A stretch of 64,000 nt of DNA from Sphingobacterium sp. lm-10 (GCF_023554555.1 NZ_JAMJWC010000001.1:1-64000), one strand, 5' to 3'; positions 9,009-19,180 are shown, numbered from the stretch's first letter. Translations and numbers: made by a program. Notes: generated by a model not told the origin, from the sequence alone.

Positions 9009-9032
9009 AATGACAAACAAAACCGTAGAATA

Positions 9033-11171
9033 ATGCAATTACAGCAATTTGATTATGACAACAAGATCGTGCGCGACTTTGGTGTGGCCACCATGGTATG
9101 GGGGATAGTCGGCATGACCGTCGGCTTGCTTGTTGCGTTGCAGCTGATCTGGCCAGAAATGAATTTTTTAACGCAGTACACCACCTTTGGACGGGTGCGC
9201 CCCGTACATACCAATGCGGTTATCTTCGCCTTTGTCGGAAATGGGATTTTCATGGGCGTTTATTATTCTTTACAGCGCGTTTTGAAAGCGCGTATGTTCA
9301 ACGATACGCTCAGTAAAATTCATTTTTGGGGTTGGCAATTGATTATCGTAGCTTCTGCGATCACTCTTCCGCTAGGCCTCACCAGCTCCCATGAATACGC
9401 TGAAATGGAATGGCCAATAGATATTGCCATTACCCTAATCTGGGTTGTATTTGGGATCAATATGTTTGGAACGATTATCAAACGTCGCGAAAGGCACATG
9501 TACGTGGCCGTTTGGTTCTACATCGCTACTTTTGTCACGATTGCGGTCTTGCATATCGTGAATTCTATGCAGGTGCCGGTCAGCTTCTGGAAAAGCTATT
9601 ATATTTATGCCGGTGTACAGGATGCACTCGTGCAATGGTGGTACGGCCACAACGCGGTCGCTTTTTTCCTCACGACGCCCTACCTCGGTATGATGTACTA
9701 TTTCCTGCCAAAGATGGCCAATCGGCCTATCTATTCTTATCGGCTCAGTATTCTGCATTTCTGGTCACTAATATTTATCTACATCTGGGCAGGTCCGCAT
9801 CATTTGTTGTACACCGCCTTACCCGGATGGGTGCAATCTTTGGGCGTTGTGTTTTCTGTAATGCTAATCGCTCCGTCATGGGGAGGAATGATTAATGGAT
9901 TGCTTACGCTGCGTGGTGCCTGGGACAAGGTGCGTCGAGAGCCTACCTTAAAATTTATGGTAGTCGCGCTTACGGCCTATGGCATGGCTACCTTTGAAGG
10001 CCCATTGTTATCTCTGAAGCAAGTGAATGCCATTGCACACTTTACCGACTGGATTGTAGCGCACGTACATGTGGGCGCATTAGGTTGGAATGGATTTATG
10101 ACCTTCTCTATTTTATATTGGATCGTACCGCGGATCTATCGTACCGATCTGTACTCCAAAAAATTAGCAAACGCACATTTCTGGATTGGTACCCTCGGGA
10201 TTCTCTTTTACGCGATTCCGATGTATTGGGCAGCGGTCGTGCAAGGCCTGATGTGGAAGGACTTTACGCCAGAGGGCGTATTGAGAAATCCAAACTTTCT
10301 AGCCACTACCTTGGAAATCATTCCTATGCACATGATGCGTGCTTTTGGTGGCGCATTGTATCTGGCGGGAGCAATCATGATGGCTTACAACTTGACCAAA
10401 ACCATGCGTAGCGGTCGCTTGCTGGAAAATGAAAGAGCGGAAGCACCTGCGTTGGACAATGCTATTCACGGGGAGAAATACCGCCACCGTCGTCTGGAAC
10501 GCAAACCGATGTTATTTATGGTGTTGGCGCTCGTCGCTATCCTAATTGGCGGTATGGTGGAGATGATTCCAACATTTACCATGAGTAGCAACGTGCCCAG
10601 TATCCCATCTGTAAAACCGTATACAGCCTTAGAGATACAAGGTCGAGATTTGTACATCCGCGAAGGCTGTGTGAACTGCCATTCACAGACGATCCGTCCG
10701 TTTCGTTCCGAAACGGCACGCTACGGTGAATACAGTAAGGCCGGCGAATTTGTTTACGATCATCCCTTTTTATGGGGATCCAAGCGTACCGGGCCAGATT
10801 TGCAACGTATTGGAGGTAAATATCCACATAAGTGGCATTTTGACCACCTGTTGGATCCGACAATCACCTCTCCAGGAAGTATTATGCCCGCATATCCTTG
10901 GCTGATTGAGCAGGAGATCAATTACACCGATTTGCCAAAAAAACTTGAAGTGATGAAGACCTTAGGCGTGCCCTATGCGGAGCAGCAGATCCAACAGGCC
11001 ATACCAGATGCAAAAAGACAAGCGAAATCCATCGCAGATGCCCTGCATGCTAATCAAGTGGAAGTGGATGCAGACAGGGAGATCATAGCGATGATTGCCT
11101 ACCTGCAACGTTTGGGTACCGATATCAAAGTCAACAAAGCGCCGACAGCTACTGCTAACGACGATCATTAA
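9033..11171 (+). CDS. ccoN: cbb3-type cytochrome c oxidase, fused subunits I and II (CcoNO)
   Basis: Catalytic core of the high-affinity cbb3 terminal oxidase, inner membrane, reducing O2 to water. The first ~490 residues are the twelve-helix CcoN heme-copper domain, with HVHVGALGWNG and the GPHHLLYT segment holding copper/heme ligands. Residues from about 500 form a membrane-anchored CcoO domain with the heme c motif C546-VN-CH and the CcoO signature around SETARYGEYS. The NO fusion in 712 residues is typical of Bacteroidota. The ATG at 9033 is preferred; an in-frame TTG at 9006 overlaps the -7 box. First gene of a rightward operon of six. Confidence 0.95.
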   Translation: MQLQQFDYDNKIVRDFGVATMVWGIVGMTVGLLVALQLIWPEMNFLTQYTTFGRVRPVHTNAVIFAFVGNGIFMGVYYSLQRVLKARMFNDTLSKIHFWGWQLIIVASAITLPLGLTSSHEYAEMEWPIDIAITLIWVVFGINMFGTIIKRRERHMYVAVWFYIATFVTIAVLHIVNSMQVPVSFWKSYYIYAGVQDALVQWWYGHNAVAFFLTTPYLGMMYYFLPKMANRPIYSYRLSILHFWSLIFIYIWAGPHHLLYTALPGWVQSLGVVFSVMLIAPSWGGMINGLLTLRGAWDKVRREPTLKFMVVALTAYGMATFEGPLLSLKQVNAIAHFTDWIVAHVHVGALGWNGFMTFSILYWIVPRIYRTDLYSKKLANAHFWIGTLGILFYAIPMYWAAVVQGLMWKDFTPEGVLRNPNFLATTLEIIPMHMMRAFGGALYLAGAIMMAYNLTKTMRSGRLLENERAEAPALDNAIHGEKYRHRRLERKPMLFMVLALVAILIGGMVEMIPTFTMSSNVPSIPSVKPYTALEIQGRDLYIREGCVNCHSQTIRPFRSETARYGEYSKAGEFVYDHPFLWGSKRTGPDLQRIGGKYPHKWHFDHLLDPTITSPGSIMPAYPWLIEQEINYTDLPKKLEVMKTLGVPYAEQQIQQAIPDAKRQAKSIADALHANQVEVDADREIIAMIAYLQRLGTDIKVNKAPTATANDDH

Positions 11172-11192
11172 TAATCAAAAAAGAACAGGCTC

Positions 11193-11378
11193 ATGTTTAA
11201 GCAAATATCAAATCTTCATGGCGACGAGATCTACCTTATGGTATCGTTATGGATATTCCTAATCTTCTTTACCGTAGTGATTGTCATGCTATTGACGATG
11301 AAAAAGAATTTTACCGCCCACATGGAGCAGATTCCATTGGATGATCAACAGGTAGAAAAAGATACAGAAACCGTTTAA
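11193..11378 (+). CDS. ccoQ: CcoQ-like small cbb3 oxidase subunit
   Basis: A 61-residue protein with one transmembrane helix (about residues 14-36) and an acidic cytoplasmic tail. Position between ccoNO and ccoP (21 and 10 nt gaps), size and topology point to CcoQ, which stabilises the oxidase. Sequence alone would not identify it, so the call depends on context. Confidence 0.75.
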   Translation: MFKQISNLHGDEIYLMVSLWIFLIFFTVVIVMLLTMKKNFTAHMEQIPLDDQQVEKDTETV

Positions 11379-11388
11379 TACTTTCATT

Positions 11389-12240
11389 ATGATAGCACAT
11401 TTGATGACAACGGAGGTGTTGGCCGGGTTTAAGCAATTTCTATTACCAGATGGCGATGTACATCATACGATATTCTTGATTACGTTGGTCGTTGCGATGC
11501 TGGTTTTACTGGTAGCGGTGTATAGAATCCATCGGGCCTTACAGGCTATTTATCGGATCAGTTTTCCAGAAAGCTACCGCAATGAGCTGGCACAAAAGGC
11601 GAAAATAAGCGCGGTTCGTGCGCAACGTAATAAAGCACGTTGGGATGGTTTGTTAGGTCTACATAAGCTGGAAGAAGAGCATGCATTGGTGATAGAGGAT
11701 CATGATTTTGACGGGATCGTCGAATTGGATAATCCAATTCCCATTTGGTTCAATGTGCTGTTCTACTCTACTATTATTTTTGGATTGGGCTACTTGTTTT
11801 CTTATCACGTATTTGGTTGGGGGCTCAATCAGGATCAGGAATATGCTGTAGAAGTCGTGCAAGCAGAACAAGCCCGGCAATTGTATCTCAGTCAAGTGGC
11901 AGATCTGGTCGATGAATCTACAATCACGGTCGATTCTACCGGTTCGCTAGCCCTATCCGGGAAGGCCATATTTGCCGCTAACTGTGCCGCATGTCACGGA
12001 GCACAGGGCGAAGGAACCATTGGCCCGAATCTAACTGATCGATACTGGCTGCATGGTGGAGAGATCAGAGATATTTTTAAAACCGTGAAATACGGAGTGC
12101 CAGAGAAGGGTATGGTTCCTTGGGAGCAAACACTTACTCCCGGACAGATAGCCGAAGTGAGTAATTATATTTTTTCCCTACGAGATAGTAAGCCATCCAA
12201 CCCCAAGGCAGCAGAAGGAGTCGAATTAGTATATGAATAG
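11389..12240 (+). CDS. ccoP: cbb3-type oxidase subunit III (CcoP), mono-heme
   Basis: Membrane-anchored cytochrome c subunit that passes electrons to CcoNO. The N-terminal helix is at residues 26-45. The FixP_N-type segment FDGIVELDNPIP with a second helix is at 107-145. A single cytochrome c domain follows with C199-AA-CH203 and a distal Met in KGMVPWEQ. Proteobacterial CcoP carries two hemes and ~300 residues; this one has 283 residues and one heme motif, and an extra N-terminal membrane helix, as in many Bacteroidota. Confidence 0.93.
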   Translation: MIAHLMTTEVLAGFKQFLLPDGDVHHTIFLITLVVAMLVLLVAVYRIHRALQAIYRISFPESYRNELAQKAKISAVRAQRNKARWDGLLGLHKLEEEHALVIEDHDFDGIVELDNPIPIWFNVLFYSTIIFGLGYLFSYHVFGWGLNQDQEYAVEVVQAEQARQLYLSQVADLVDESTITVDSTGSLALSGKAIFAANCAACHGAQGEGTIGPNLTDRYWLHGGEIRDIFKTVKYGVPEKGMVPWEQTLTPGQIAEVSNYIFSLRDSKPSNPKAAEGVELVYE

Positions 12241-12269
12241 CATATATCACAAAATGGAGTTCAGCAGTC

Positions 12270-13655
12270 ATGGCAGCAACAGCAATAAATAGCAAGCGCA
12301 ACTGGATATACGCCAAAATGCCGAAAGGCATTTGGTATCAGAGAAGACAATGGGTCGGATATAGTTTGCTACTTATTTTCTTTGTCCTACCTTTTATCAA
12401 AATTGGTGGACAGCCCTTGCTGATGCTCAATGTGGTCGAACGCAAGTTCGCTGTGCTTGGCCTATTATTCTATCCACAGGATCTCTATATCTTCGTTTTT
12501 GGGATGATGATTGTACTCGTGGCTATCGTACTAATCACGGCTATGGCGGGGCGTGTGTGGTGCGGATGGGCCTGCCCGCAGACCATTTTTATGGAGCTGG
12601 TTTTTCGGCGTATCGAATATTGGATAGAAGGCGACTGGATACAACAAAGGCGGACAAATGAGGGGCCGGATACGGATGCCCGCGCATGGAAAAAGCTCTT
12701 GAAACATAGTCTGTTTCTATTACTATCCTTCCTGATCGCCAATCTTTTTCTTGCATACATTATTGGTGTAGATGCGCTTTGGCGTATCGTGAAAGAGCCA
12801 GTAGAGCAGCACCTGGTTGGTTTTCTATCGCTGATCACTTTTACATTGGTTTTTTATGGCGTATTCGCACATCTTAGAGAAATAGTATGTACTACCATTT
12901 GTCCTTATGGCCGTTTACAAAGCGTTTTGTTAGACGAATCAACCATCACAGTGGCCTACGATCACCGACGAGGCGAACCGCGCGGTAAATATAAACGCGA
13001 AGCACCACAAAATCTCGGCATGCAGGGCGACTGCGTGGACTGTAAGCTTTGTGTACACGTTTGTCCTACAGGTATTGACATCAGAAATGGTATACAACTA
13101 GAATGTGTGAATTGTACCGCCTGTGTTGATGCCTGCGACGCGGTGATGGAAAAGCTACATAAGCCAAAGAGGTTGGTCGGTTTCTATAGTGCCGCTACGT
13201 TGGAAGGTGAGCTAAAAAAACGGAAAGGTATCATGAATAGAACCTGGGCCTATACCGCCATACTTTTGGTGTTGTCGCTATTATTTAGCTTTTTACTGGC
13301 TGGGCGATCTCTTATAGATGGTCGTTTGCTACGCGCCGCAGGAAGTTCTTATCAACTCCGGGATGATGGAACGGTGAGCAACCTTTATACATTGGAGCTT
13401 ACGAATAAGTCGGGGAAAGACATGCCATTTACATTGAAGAGCGAGGATGCTACGATCTCATTACAGCGAGTCAATGCAATCGATTCTCTAAAACCAGATG
13501 GCAAAGCAATGCTAAGTTTCTTTTTATGTACACCAAATCATCACGTCAAAAAGTATAAAACAGATGTGAAAGTACAGATCATCTCAAATAGCAAGGTCAT
13601 CAAATCCTTGAAGACCACCTTTATTGCCCCGACAGGCAAGCGGGATAAATCATAG
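12270..13655 (+). CDS. ccoG: Cytochrome c oxidase accessory protein CcoG
   Basis: Polyferredoxin-like membrane protein (461 residues) needed for cbb3 assembly, thought to reduce copper for insertion. Cysteine motifs WCGWACPQ (near residue 92) and CTTICPYGR (near 208) are in the membrane core. Two [4Fe-4S] motifs follow, CVDCKLCVHVCP and CVNCTACVDACD (about residues 254-290). The C-terminus after a last helix is a periplasmic IG-like FixG_C domain. Fourth gene of the cco operon, 29 nt after ccoP. Confidence 0.95.
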   Translation: MAATAINSKRNWIYAKMPKGIWYQRRQWVGYSLLLIFFVLPFIKIGGQPLLMLNVVERKFAVLGLLFYPQDLYIFVFGMMIVLVAIVLITAMAGRVWCGWACPQTIFMELVFRRIEYWIEGDWIQQRRTNEGPDTDARAWKKLLKHSLFLLLSFLIANLFLAYIIGVDALWRIVKEPVEQHLVGFLSLITFTLVFYGVFAHLREIVCTTICPYGRLQSVLLDESTITVAYDHRRGEPRGKYKREAPQNLGMQGDCVDCKLCVHVCPTGIDIRNGIQLECVNCTACVDACDAVMEKLHKPKRLVGFYSAATLEGELKKRKGIMNRTWAYTAILLVLSLLFSFLLAGRSLIDGRLLRAAGSSYQLRDDGTVSNLYTLELTNKSGKDMPFTLKSEDATISLQRVNAIDSLKPDGKAMLSFFLCTPNHHVKKYKTDVKVQIISNSKVIKSLKTTFIAPTGKRDKS

Positions 13656-13678
13656 TATTGACTTAAAAATTAGAGCAC

Positions 13679-14104
13679 ATGAATTGGGGAGGAAGTATTA
13701 TAGCTGGAATGGGCGCCTTTATGGCCTTCATAATAGGGTCTGTTTTTTACATGGTCGGTCAAGATACCGACACATTGGAAGAAGATAACTACTACGATAA
13801 AGGAATACACTACAGCGAAGTGTATACACGGAAGGAAAACCTACAGCGGGATCAAGCAATGCCGACGCTCCGTTTAAAAGGCGATAGCCTGTGCATATAT
13901 TTCACCACCTCGGGCAATAAAGGAATGTCTCAGTGGAAAAGACCTTCCAACGCGAGGTTGGATACGGAACAACACTTTCAAACAGCAGCCGATTCCGTCG
14001 TACTTCCTTTGGCGTCTTACGAACGCGGAAATTGGCAGATTGAGCTTACCTGGGAAGGTGAGGGCACAGCTTATCAATCTATACATCATTTGTTTATTCC
14101 ATAA
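13679..14104 (+). CDS. ccoH: FixH/CcoH family assembly protein
   Basis: A 141-residue protein with one N-terminal membrane helix (residues 5-27) and a periplasmic beta domain, matching the FixH/CcoH family that helps assemble cbb3 oxidase. The motif DNYYDKGIHYSE after the helix is typical. It sits 23 nt after ccoG and 12 nt before the next operon gene. Confidence 0.87.
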   Translation: MNWGGSIIAGMGAFMAFIIGSVFYMVGQDTDTLEEDNYYDKGIHYSEVYTRKENLQRDQAMPTLRLKGDSLCIYFTTSGNKGMSQWKRPSNARLDTEQHFQTAADSVVLPLASYERGNWQIELTWEGEGTAYQSIHHLFIP

Positions 14105-14116
14105 TTCTGCTTTACG

Positions 14117-14809
14117 ATGCACTACGTCTACTTCGCCTATTTCATGGGATTATTTGGTAGCCTGCATTGTGCCGTGATGTGTGGGCCACTAATCTATAGT
14201 GTGCAACGGCACCAAAATAATTTCTTTGCTGGTTTGCTGTTTCAATTACGGTATCAGTCGGGTAGAGTGATTACTTACGGCCTGCTCGGAATTTTATTTG
14301 GATTAATAGGTCAGGCTAGCAAAATCGGCGGATGGCAGCAGACAATCAGTGTTATAAGTGGAATCCTTTTATTGTTGATAGGCTGTTTCCAGTTTTTAGG
14401 ATTCAAATCTGCATCGGCACAACGATTTCAGTCTTGGTTAGTGCAGCCATTCGCACGCGGTATGGGTCATTGGATGCACCGGCCGAGTGGTTCATTCGTG
14501 GCAGGAATGTTCCATGGTATGCTTCCTTGCGGAATGGTATACGTCGCGTTGACATCGGCAGTGAATGCCGATGGGGTGTGGCCGAGTTTCCTGTTTATGC
14601 TGGCTTTTGGCTTAGGCACTTGGCCGATGTTATTTGTCTTTTCTTTCTTAGCTCATTGGTCTAAAAGATGTGTCAGATGGCGTTTTGCCTGGATTTTGCC
14701 TGGATTATATGTGCTGATGGGAATATGGTTTATACTGCGCGGATCCAATTTGGATATTCCGTATCTCAGCCCACTTTTGTACCCTACTGGAGCCTCCCAT
14801 TGTAGCTGA
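14117..14809 (+). CDS. TauE/SafE-like (DsbD_2) membrane protein of the cbb3 operon
   Basis: A 230-residue protein with about six transmembrane helices. Conserved cysteine motifs AVMCGP (near residue 20) and GMLPCGMVY (near 135) match the UreH/DsbD_2-type branch called sulfite exporter TauE/SafE. In Bacteroidota and epsilonproteobacteria it ends cco operons and is suspected to move copper or reductant for oxidase assembly rather than sulfite; that role is inferred from context. Last gene of the operon; no terminator is obvious after it. Confidence 0.85.
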   Translation: MHYVYFAYFMGLFGSLHCAVMCGPLIYSVQRHQNNFFAGLLFQLRYQSGRVITYGLLGILFGLIGQASKIGGWQQTISVISGILLLLIGCFQFLGFKSASAQRFQSWLVQPFARGMGHWMHRPSGSFVAGMFHGMLPCGMVYVALTSAVNADGVWPSFLFMLAFGLGTWPMLFVFSFLAHWSKRCVRWRFAWILPGLYVLMGIWFILRGSNLDIPYLSPLLYPTGASHCS

Positions 14810-14911
14810 TTGTATAACGAAAAATGTTTGCCGATTTCAAATAGTCCATTCTTAACCGTATTTTCATAACTTGTGTTATGCGCTGAGCTAAGCCGACCAA
14901 CAAAGCAATTT

Positions 14912-16375
14912 ATGAAAGAAATAATAGATGTACTATGGCCGATTATCCGAGAGTGGTACTGGTTGCCTTTGTCTATACTCTATCTGGGTGTCATTGCTAC
15001 GATTCTTATTGAAAATCGAAACCCGACCAAAACCATCGCTTGGGTATTAGTCATCGTCTTCTTACCTATATTAGGGATTATACTCTATTATTTATTCGGT
15101 CAAAAATTCAAAAAGGAGCGGAGATTTAAACGAATCAGTGAGGTACAGTCTGCTCGAATCATGACTGAGTTAAAACAACTCGAACCCAGGATAAAAGAAT
15201 ACTTAAAGCAGATACAGGAGGAGATTGGTGATCTTAGTCGAGTGTATTCATATCTAAGGAATGAGCAGGTATGTTTTCCCTCTCTACATAATGAGGTTAC
15301 GCTGCTTCATAATGGCGAAGAGAAGTTTGCACATCTTCTGGAATCCTTACGACAGGCAAAGTATTTCATCCATCTCGAGTACTATATCTTTGAGCACGAT
15401 GAGATTGGGGGTAAAATCATGGCTTTATTGGAGGAAAAAGCCAATGCCGGAGTTACTGTCCGACTGTTGGTAGATGCTTTTGGTTCGCCAAGCATAATCC
15501 GTTATCAAAAGAAGCACCCCTCAAAAATTCAATTTCAGGCCTTCTTGCCCGTTACCTTTACCTCGCTAGCCAACAGTAACTATCGGAATCATCGTAAGAT
15601 TTGCATCATAGATGGCGAATCTGCTTACATTGGCGGGATCAACATTTCCGATAGTTATCGTAATCCCAATCCATATGGCATCTACTGGCGCGATACCTCA
15701 CTGCACATCAAAGGAGAATCGGTAGGTTTACTACAGCTGCATTTCTGGACTTTGTGGAACCAAACCGACGGAGATTCCTTTCTTTTAGATGAATATTATG
15801 TGAAGCGAACAAGTAACGTTTTAGGCAAAGCCACCGTCTCCTTTGCCGCCAGTGATCCGGGTTCTGCTGCCCCGTATACTATGGAAGCATTGCTGATCGC
15901 CATTGCCGCCGCTCAATACAAGGTGCAACTGTGCACACCTTATTATATACCTAGTCCCGAGTTGGAAACCGCCTTGATGGTGGCTGCTGCTTCGGGTGTA
16001 TCCGTTGAGTTGATGGTACCTTATAAAGGTGATTCCTGGATTGTGCAACATGCTTCTTTCTCGTTCTTAAAACCGCTGTTACTGCGTGGAATAAAGGTGT
16101 ACCTATACGAAAAGGGATTTATTCATGCCAAGACAGTGAATATCGATGATAAATTGGCTTTTGTAGGAACCGTGAATCTTGATACGCGAAGTTTTTACAT
16201 TAATTATGAAATCGCAGCCATCGTGTCGGATGAAAAGCTGGGCAAGGAAATGGCGCAACAATTCTCAGATGATCGGGCAAATAGTAAACTACTCACGAGT
16301 GAAATTTGGGCGGCTCGACCTCGTTGGAAAAGGGGATTAGACTCCATTTGTCGTCTTTTAGCCCCATTGCTTTAG
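14912..16375 (+). CDS. cls: Cardiolipin synthase
   Basis: Phospholipase D superfamily enzyme that joins two phosphatidylglycerols to cardiolipin at the inner membrane. Length is 487 residues from the ATG at 14912, close to E. coli ClsA. Two N-terminal membrane helices (residues 16-34 and 42-62) precede two HKD motifs: H227-x-K229 with D234, and H405-x-K407 with D412. A GTG at 14873 would add 13 residues without ClsA-like character, so the ATG preceded by AAAGCAATT is preferred. Monocistronic as far as seen. Confidence 0.93.
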   Translation: MKEIIDVLWPIIREWYWLPLSILYLGVIATILIENRNPTKTIAWVLVIVFLPILGIILYYLFGQKFKKERRFKRISEVQSARIMTELKQLEPRIKEYLKQIQEEIGDLSRVYSYLRNEQVCFPSLHNEVTLLHNGEEKFAHLLESLRQAKYFIHLEYYIFEHDEIGGKIMALLEEKANAGVTVRLLVDAFGSPSIIRYQKKHPSKIQFQAFLPVTFTSLANSNYRNHRKICIIDGESAYIGGINISDSYRNPNPYGIYWRDTSLHIKGESVGLLQLHFWTLWNQTDGDSFLLDEYYVKRTSNVLGKATVSFAASDPGSAAPYTMEALLIAIAAAQYKVQLCTPYYIPSPELETALMVAAASGVSVELMVPYKGDSWIVQHASFSFLKPLLLRGIKVYLYEKGFIHAKTVNIDDKLAFVGTVNLDTRSFYINYEIAAIVSDEKLGKEMAQQFSDDRANSKLLTSEIWAARPRWKRGLDSICRLLAPLL

Positions 16376-16459
16376 GGATAGAAGAATGTTAAAAAATGAC
16401 AACCTTTCTCAAGGTTCCCTAAAAAAACGATATATTTATGTGTTCTGAAAGTACAATAC

Positions 16460-19180
16460 ATGAAATTTTATACGCGTTTTTATTTAGCGATTTTTATTTT
16501 TTCCGTTTCCACGTTCTCATATGCACAGCAAAAACCAGCCATACCCATCAATGATGTTGTGGAAAAAGTGCAAGGTTATTTTAATGTTTATCCGGTAGAA
16601 AAAGTACACCTGCATTTCGATAAACCCTATTATGCCGTTGGCGATACCCTCTGGTTTAAATCGTATCTCAACTACAATTTAGCAAACTATGACCCCAGCA
16701 AGATAGTCTATGTGGAAGTGCTCAATAGCCGAGATTCCCTGATGCAAACCTTGCGTATCCAATCCGAGCATGGTGTCGGAAAGGGGCAGTTGGTGCTAGA
16801 TCCTGAGTTTTGGAGTCAGGATAATTATCGGTTCCGAGCTTACACCAAGTGGATGGTCAATTTCAACCAAGACTATTTCTATAATAAAGTCGTGCCAGTG
16901 GGCGACGCGATCAATAAGAAATTAGGCGCCATCGTGTCATTTACCCCCGACGGTAACAAGACCAAGGCTTCTTTACAATTCCGGGATAAATCGGGCGCGA
17001 TTCTATCGCGCAAAAAGCTTACATGGGAAGCGAATGATGGCTGGGATCCTTTTGATAAGGGACGAGGGGAGACCGACGATATGGGACGTGTATCTATCAG
17101 CCTTTCTGCGAAAAACAAAGAGCTTTTGAAAACTGGGCGTTTATTGGTGCATATCGATAATAATGAAGAAAAATTAGTAGGACAATACTCCTTGGCATCT
17201 GCACTCTGGGATGCCGACGTGCAATTCTTTCCGGAAGGCGGCGATCTCATTAGCGGATTGGCAAAAAATGTAGCCTTCAAAGCAGTGAGCAACGACGGTA
17301 AAAGTGCTGCTGTGAAAGGTAAGTTGATCGATGCCAAGAAGAACGAGATTCTGACTTTTTCTGATCTGGGTATGGGCATGGGATATTTCTCCTTCGTTCC
17401 GCAGTCGGGCGAAAGCTATAAAGCCATCATCACCTTTGATAATGGACAAGAGCGAACGTACGATCTTCCTGCTCCGGTAGAAGCAGCGGTTAATCTGGTG
17501 AGCCTACGCGCTGATGACACCCATATGCAATTAGGTATCGTCACGAGTGAAGACCATTTCAAGAAGGTAGAAAACAATGCTTTTTACGTTTTGGGACAAT
17601 CTAATGGACATTTGGTATACGCGGCTCAGGTAGCCCTAAAGAGTTCATCTGTACTGGTGAAAGTGCCGAGAGAAAATATGCCAAACGGCATCGTACAATA
17701 TACTTTGTTTTCGGCCGATGGGACACCGTTGAGCGAGCGACTAGTATTCTGCAACTCCACAACAGAAAACTTACTGGATATTGATGTGTCGAGCGATAAA
17801 GATTCTTACAATAGCAAAGATCCGGTGAAACTCCGCGTTGCGGTGAAAAATGGTACCGACAGCGTTACCGGATCCTTCTCGGTAACGGTTACCGATGAAG
17901 CCAAAGTGCCATACGATGATAATCAAGAGTTGAGTATTCTGAGCAATTTGTTGCTGGTATCGGATTTGCACGGTTTTGTGGAAAAGCCAAATTATTATTT
18001 TAACACCGCTAATGAGAATCGTGCAGAAGCATTGGAAGCATTATTGATGACACAAGGTTTCCGAAGATTTGAATACAAAGAATTAATAAAAGGCAATTAC
18101 CCGCAGGTGATGTTTATGCCGGAGCAGGGAATTTCCCTTTCTGGAACCTTAAGGATGAATACAGGTCGCACGCAGCCAAATGGCGGATTGTTGTTGTCTA
18201 TTCCTGCACTAGGCATGCGTAAAGATACTTACACCGATCAGCAAGGACGATTTTCCTTCGACAATTTGGTGTTCCCAGATTCGGCACGCGTAACCGTGAA
18301 TGCCAGAGGAAATGATAACTATCGCGCTTTAGTGATCAATATGGATCAAACGCATTTTCCAGAGATCGATGCTAACTCTCCTTACAAAGGCGATTTTGTT
18401 CAAAATATTGATGAAAAGCTACAATCTTACTTGGCAAATAGTAAAAACGAGTTTCGCACCTCCATCCTGATCGACGAAGTCGTGATCAATAGAAATGTGG
18501 TGAAAAAGCAGAGTAGCCGAGATTTCGGTTCACTCACCGGCCTGAATATGCCCGAACACCGGATCGAAGCAGATCGTTTGTCTGGATGTAATGTATTGAC
18601 GATGTGTCTAAATACCGTATTGACGGGTATCACGTTTGATACGAATATGCAGAAGTATTTTATATCTCGAAACTATAATCAAGGTAGTCGTGTACCAGTG
18701 CAGTTTTTCTTGAACGGTATGCCGATTGATGAGCCAACATTAAACTCCATCCAGCCTGCAGATATCGAAGCAATTGAGATTTTCTTGCGCGATGATTTGG
18801 GAACGGTAAGCCGCACCTACCAGAATGATGGTGTGGTATCCATCATCACTAAAAAAGATGATACACCAAAGCGTCCGCGCATGTCTATGGCGGAGATTGA
18901 AGCGATGTTGCCGAAAACGAATGTCATTGATCTATATCCATTAGGCTATGTAAAGACGCGCTCTTTCTACACGCCAAAATATGATACTGCAGCAAGCAAA
19001 AATACCGCAGATTATCGCTCCACAATTTATTGGAATCCAGATGTATTGATCGATGGATCAGGAGAGATAACCTTAGATTATTATAACGGAGATGGAAATG
19101 GCCGCTATAAAGTAGTAGTAGAAGGGATGGATCGTATCGGAGGAATAGGACGAAAAGTCTATTATTACAACGTTCGCTAA
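16460..19180 (+). CDS. Large exported protein with MG2-like, CarboxypepD-reg-like and TonB-plug-like domains
   Basis: 906 residues with a clear signal peptide (1-22, cleavage after SYA). EKVHLHFDKPYYAVGDTLWF (residues 42-61) is an alpha-2-macroglobulin MG2-type strand motif. A carboxypeptidase-regulatory-like beta sandwich lies near 560-640 (GRFSFDNLVF). A region near 690-800 resembles a TonB receptor plug (VQFFLNGMPID...IEAIEIF) but no beta-barrel follows. Such proteins are frequent in Sphingobacteria and annotated as hypothetical or plug-domain proteins; no function is established. Likely periplasmic or outer-membrane associated. The next two genes follow at 34 and 1 nt and may be co-transcribed. 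Confidence 0.8.
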   Translation: MKFYTRFYLAIFIFSVSTFSYAQQKPAIPINDVVEKVQGYFNVYPVEKVHLHFDKPYYAVGDTLWFKSYLNYNLANYDPSKIVYVEVLNSRDSLMQTLRIQSEHGVGKGQLVLDPEFWSQDNYRFRAYTKWMVNFNQDYFYNKVVPVGDAINKKLGAIVSFTPDGNKTKASLQFRDKSGAILSRKKLTWEANDGWDPFDKGRGETDDMGRVSISLSAKNKELLKTGRLLVHIDNNEEKLVGQYSLASALWDADVQFFPEGGDLISGLAKNVAFKAVSNDGKSAAVKGKLIDAKKNEILTFSDLGMGMGYFSFVPQSGESYKAIITFDNGQERTYDLPAPVEAAVNLVSLRADDTHMQLGIVTSEDHFKKVENNAFYVLGQSNGHLVYAAQVALKSSSVLVKVPRENMPNGIVQYTLFSADGTPLSERLVFCNSTTENLLDIDVSSDKDSYNSKDPVKLRVAVKNGTDSVTGSFSVTVTDEAKVPYDDNQELSILSNLLLVSDLHGFVEKPNYYFNTANENRAEALEALLMTQGFRRFEYKELIKGNYPQVMFMPEQGISLSGTLRMNTGRTQPNGGLLLSIPALGMRKDTYTDQQGRFSFDNLVFPDSARVTVNARGNDNYRALVINMDQTHFPEIDANSPYKGDFVQNIDEKLQSYLANSKNEFRTSILIDEVVINRNVVKKQSSRDFGSLTGLNMPEHRIEADRLSGCNVLTMCLNTVLTGITFDTNMQKYFISRNYNQGSRVPVQFFLNGMPIDEPTLNSIQPADIEAIEIFLRDDLGTVSRTYQNDGVVSIITKKDDTPKRPRMSMAEIEAMLPKTNVIDLYPLGYVKTRSFYTPKYDTAASKNTADYRSTIYWNPDVLIDGSGEITLDYYNGDGNGRYKVVVEGMDRIGGIGRKVYYYNVR

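Noticed and set aside
9006..9032. TTG start for ccoNO at 9006
   Set aside because: The TTG is part of the -7 box TACTTTTG; the ATG at 9033 gives the usual N-terminus.
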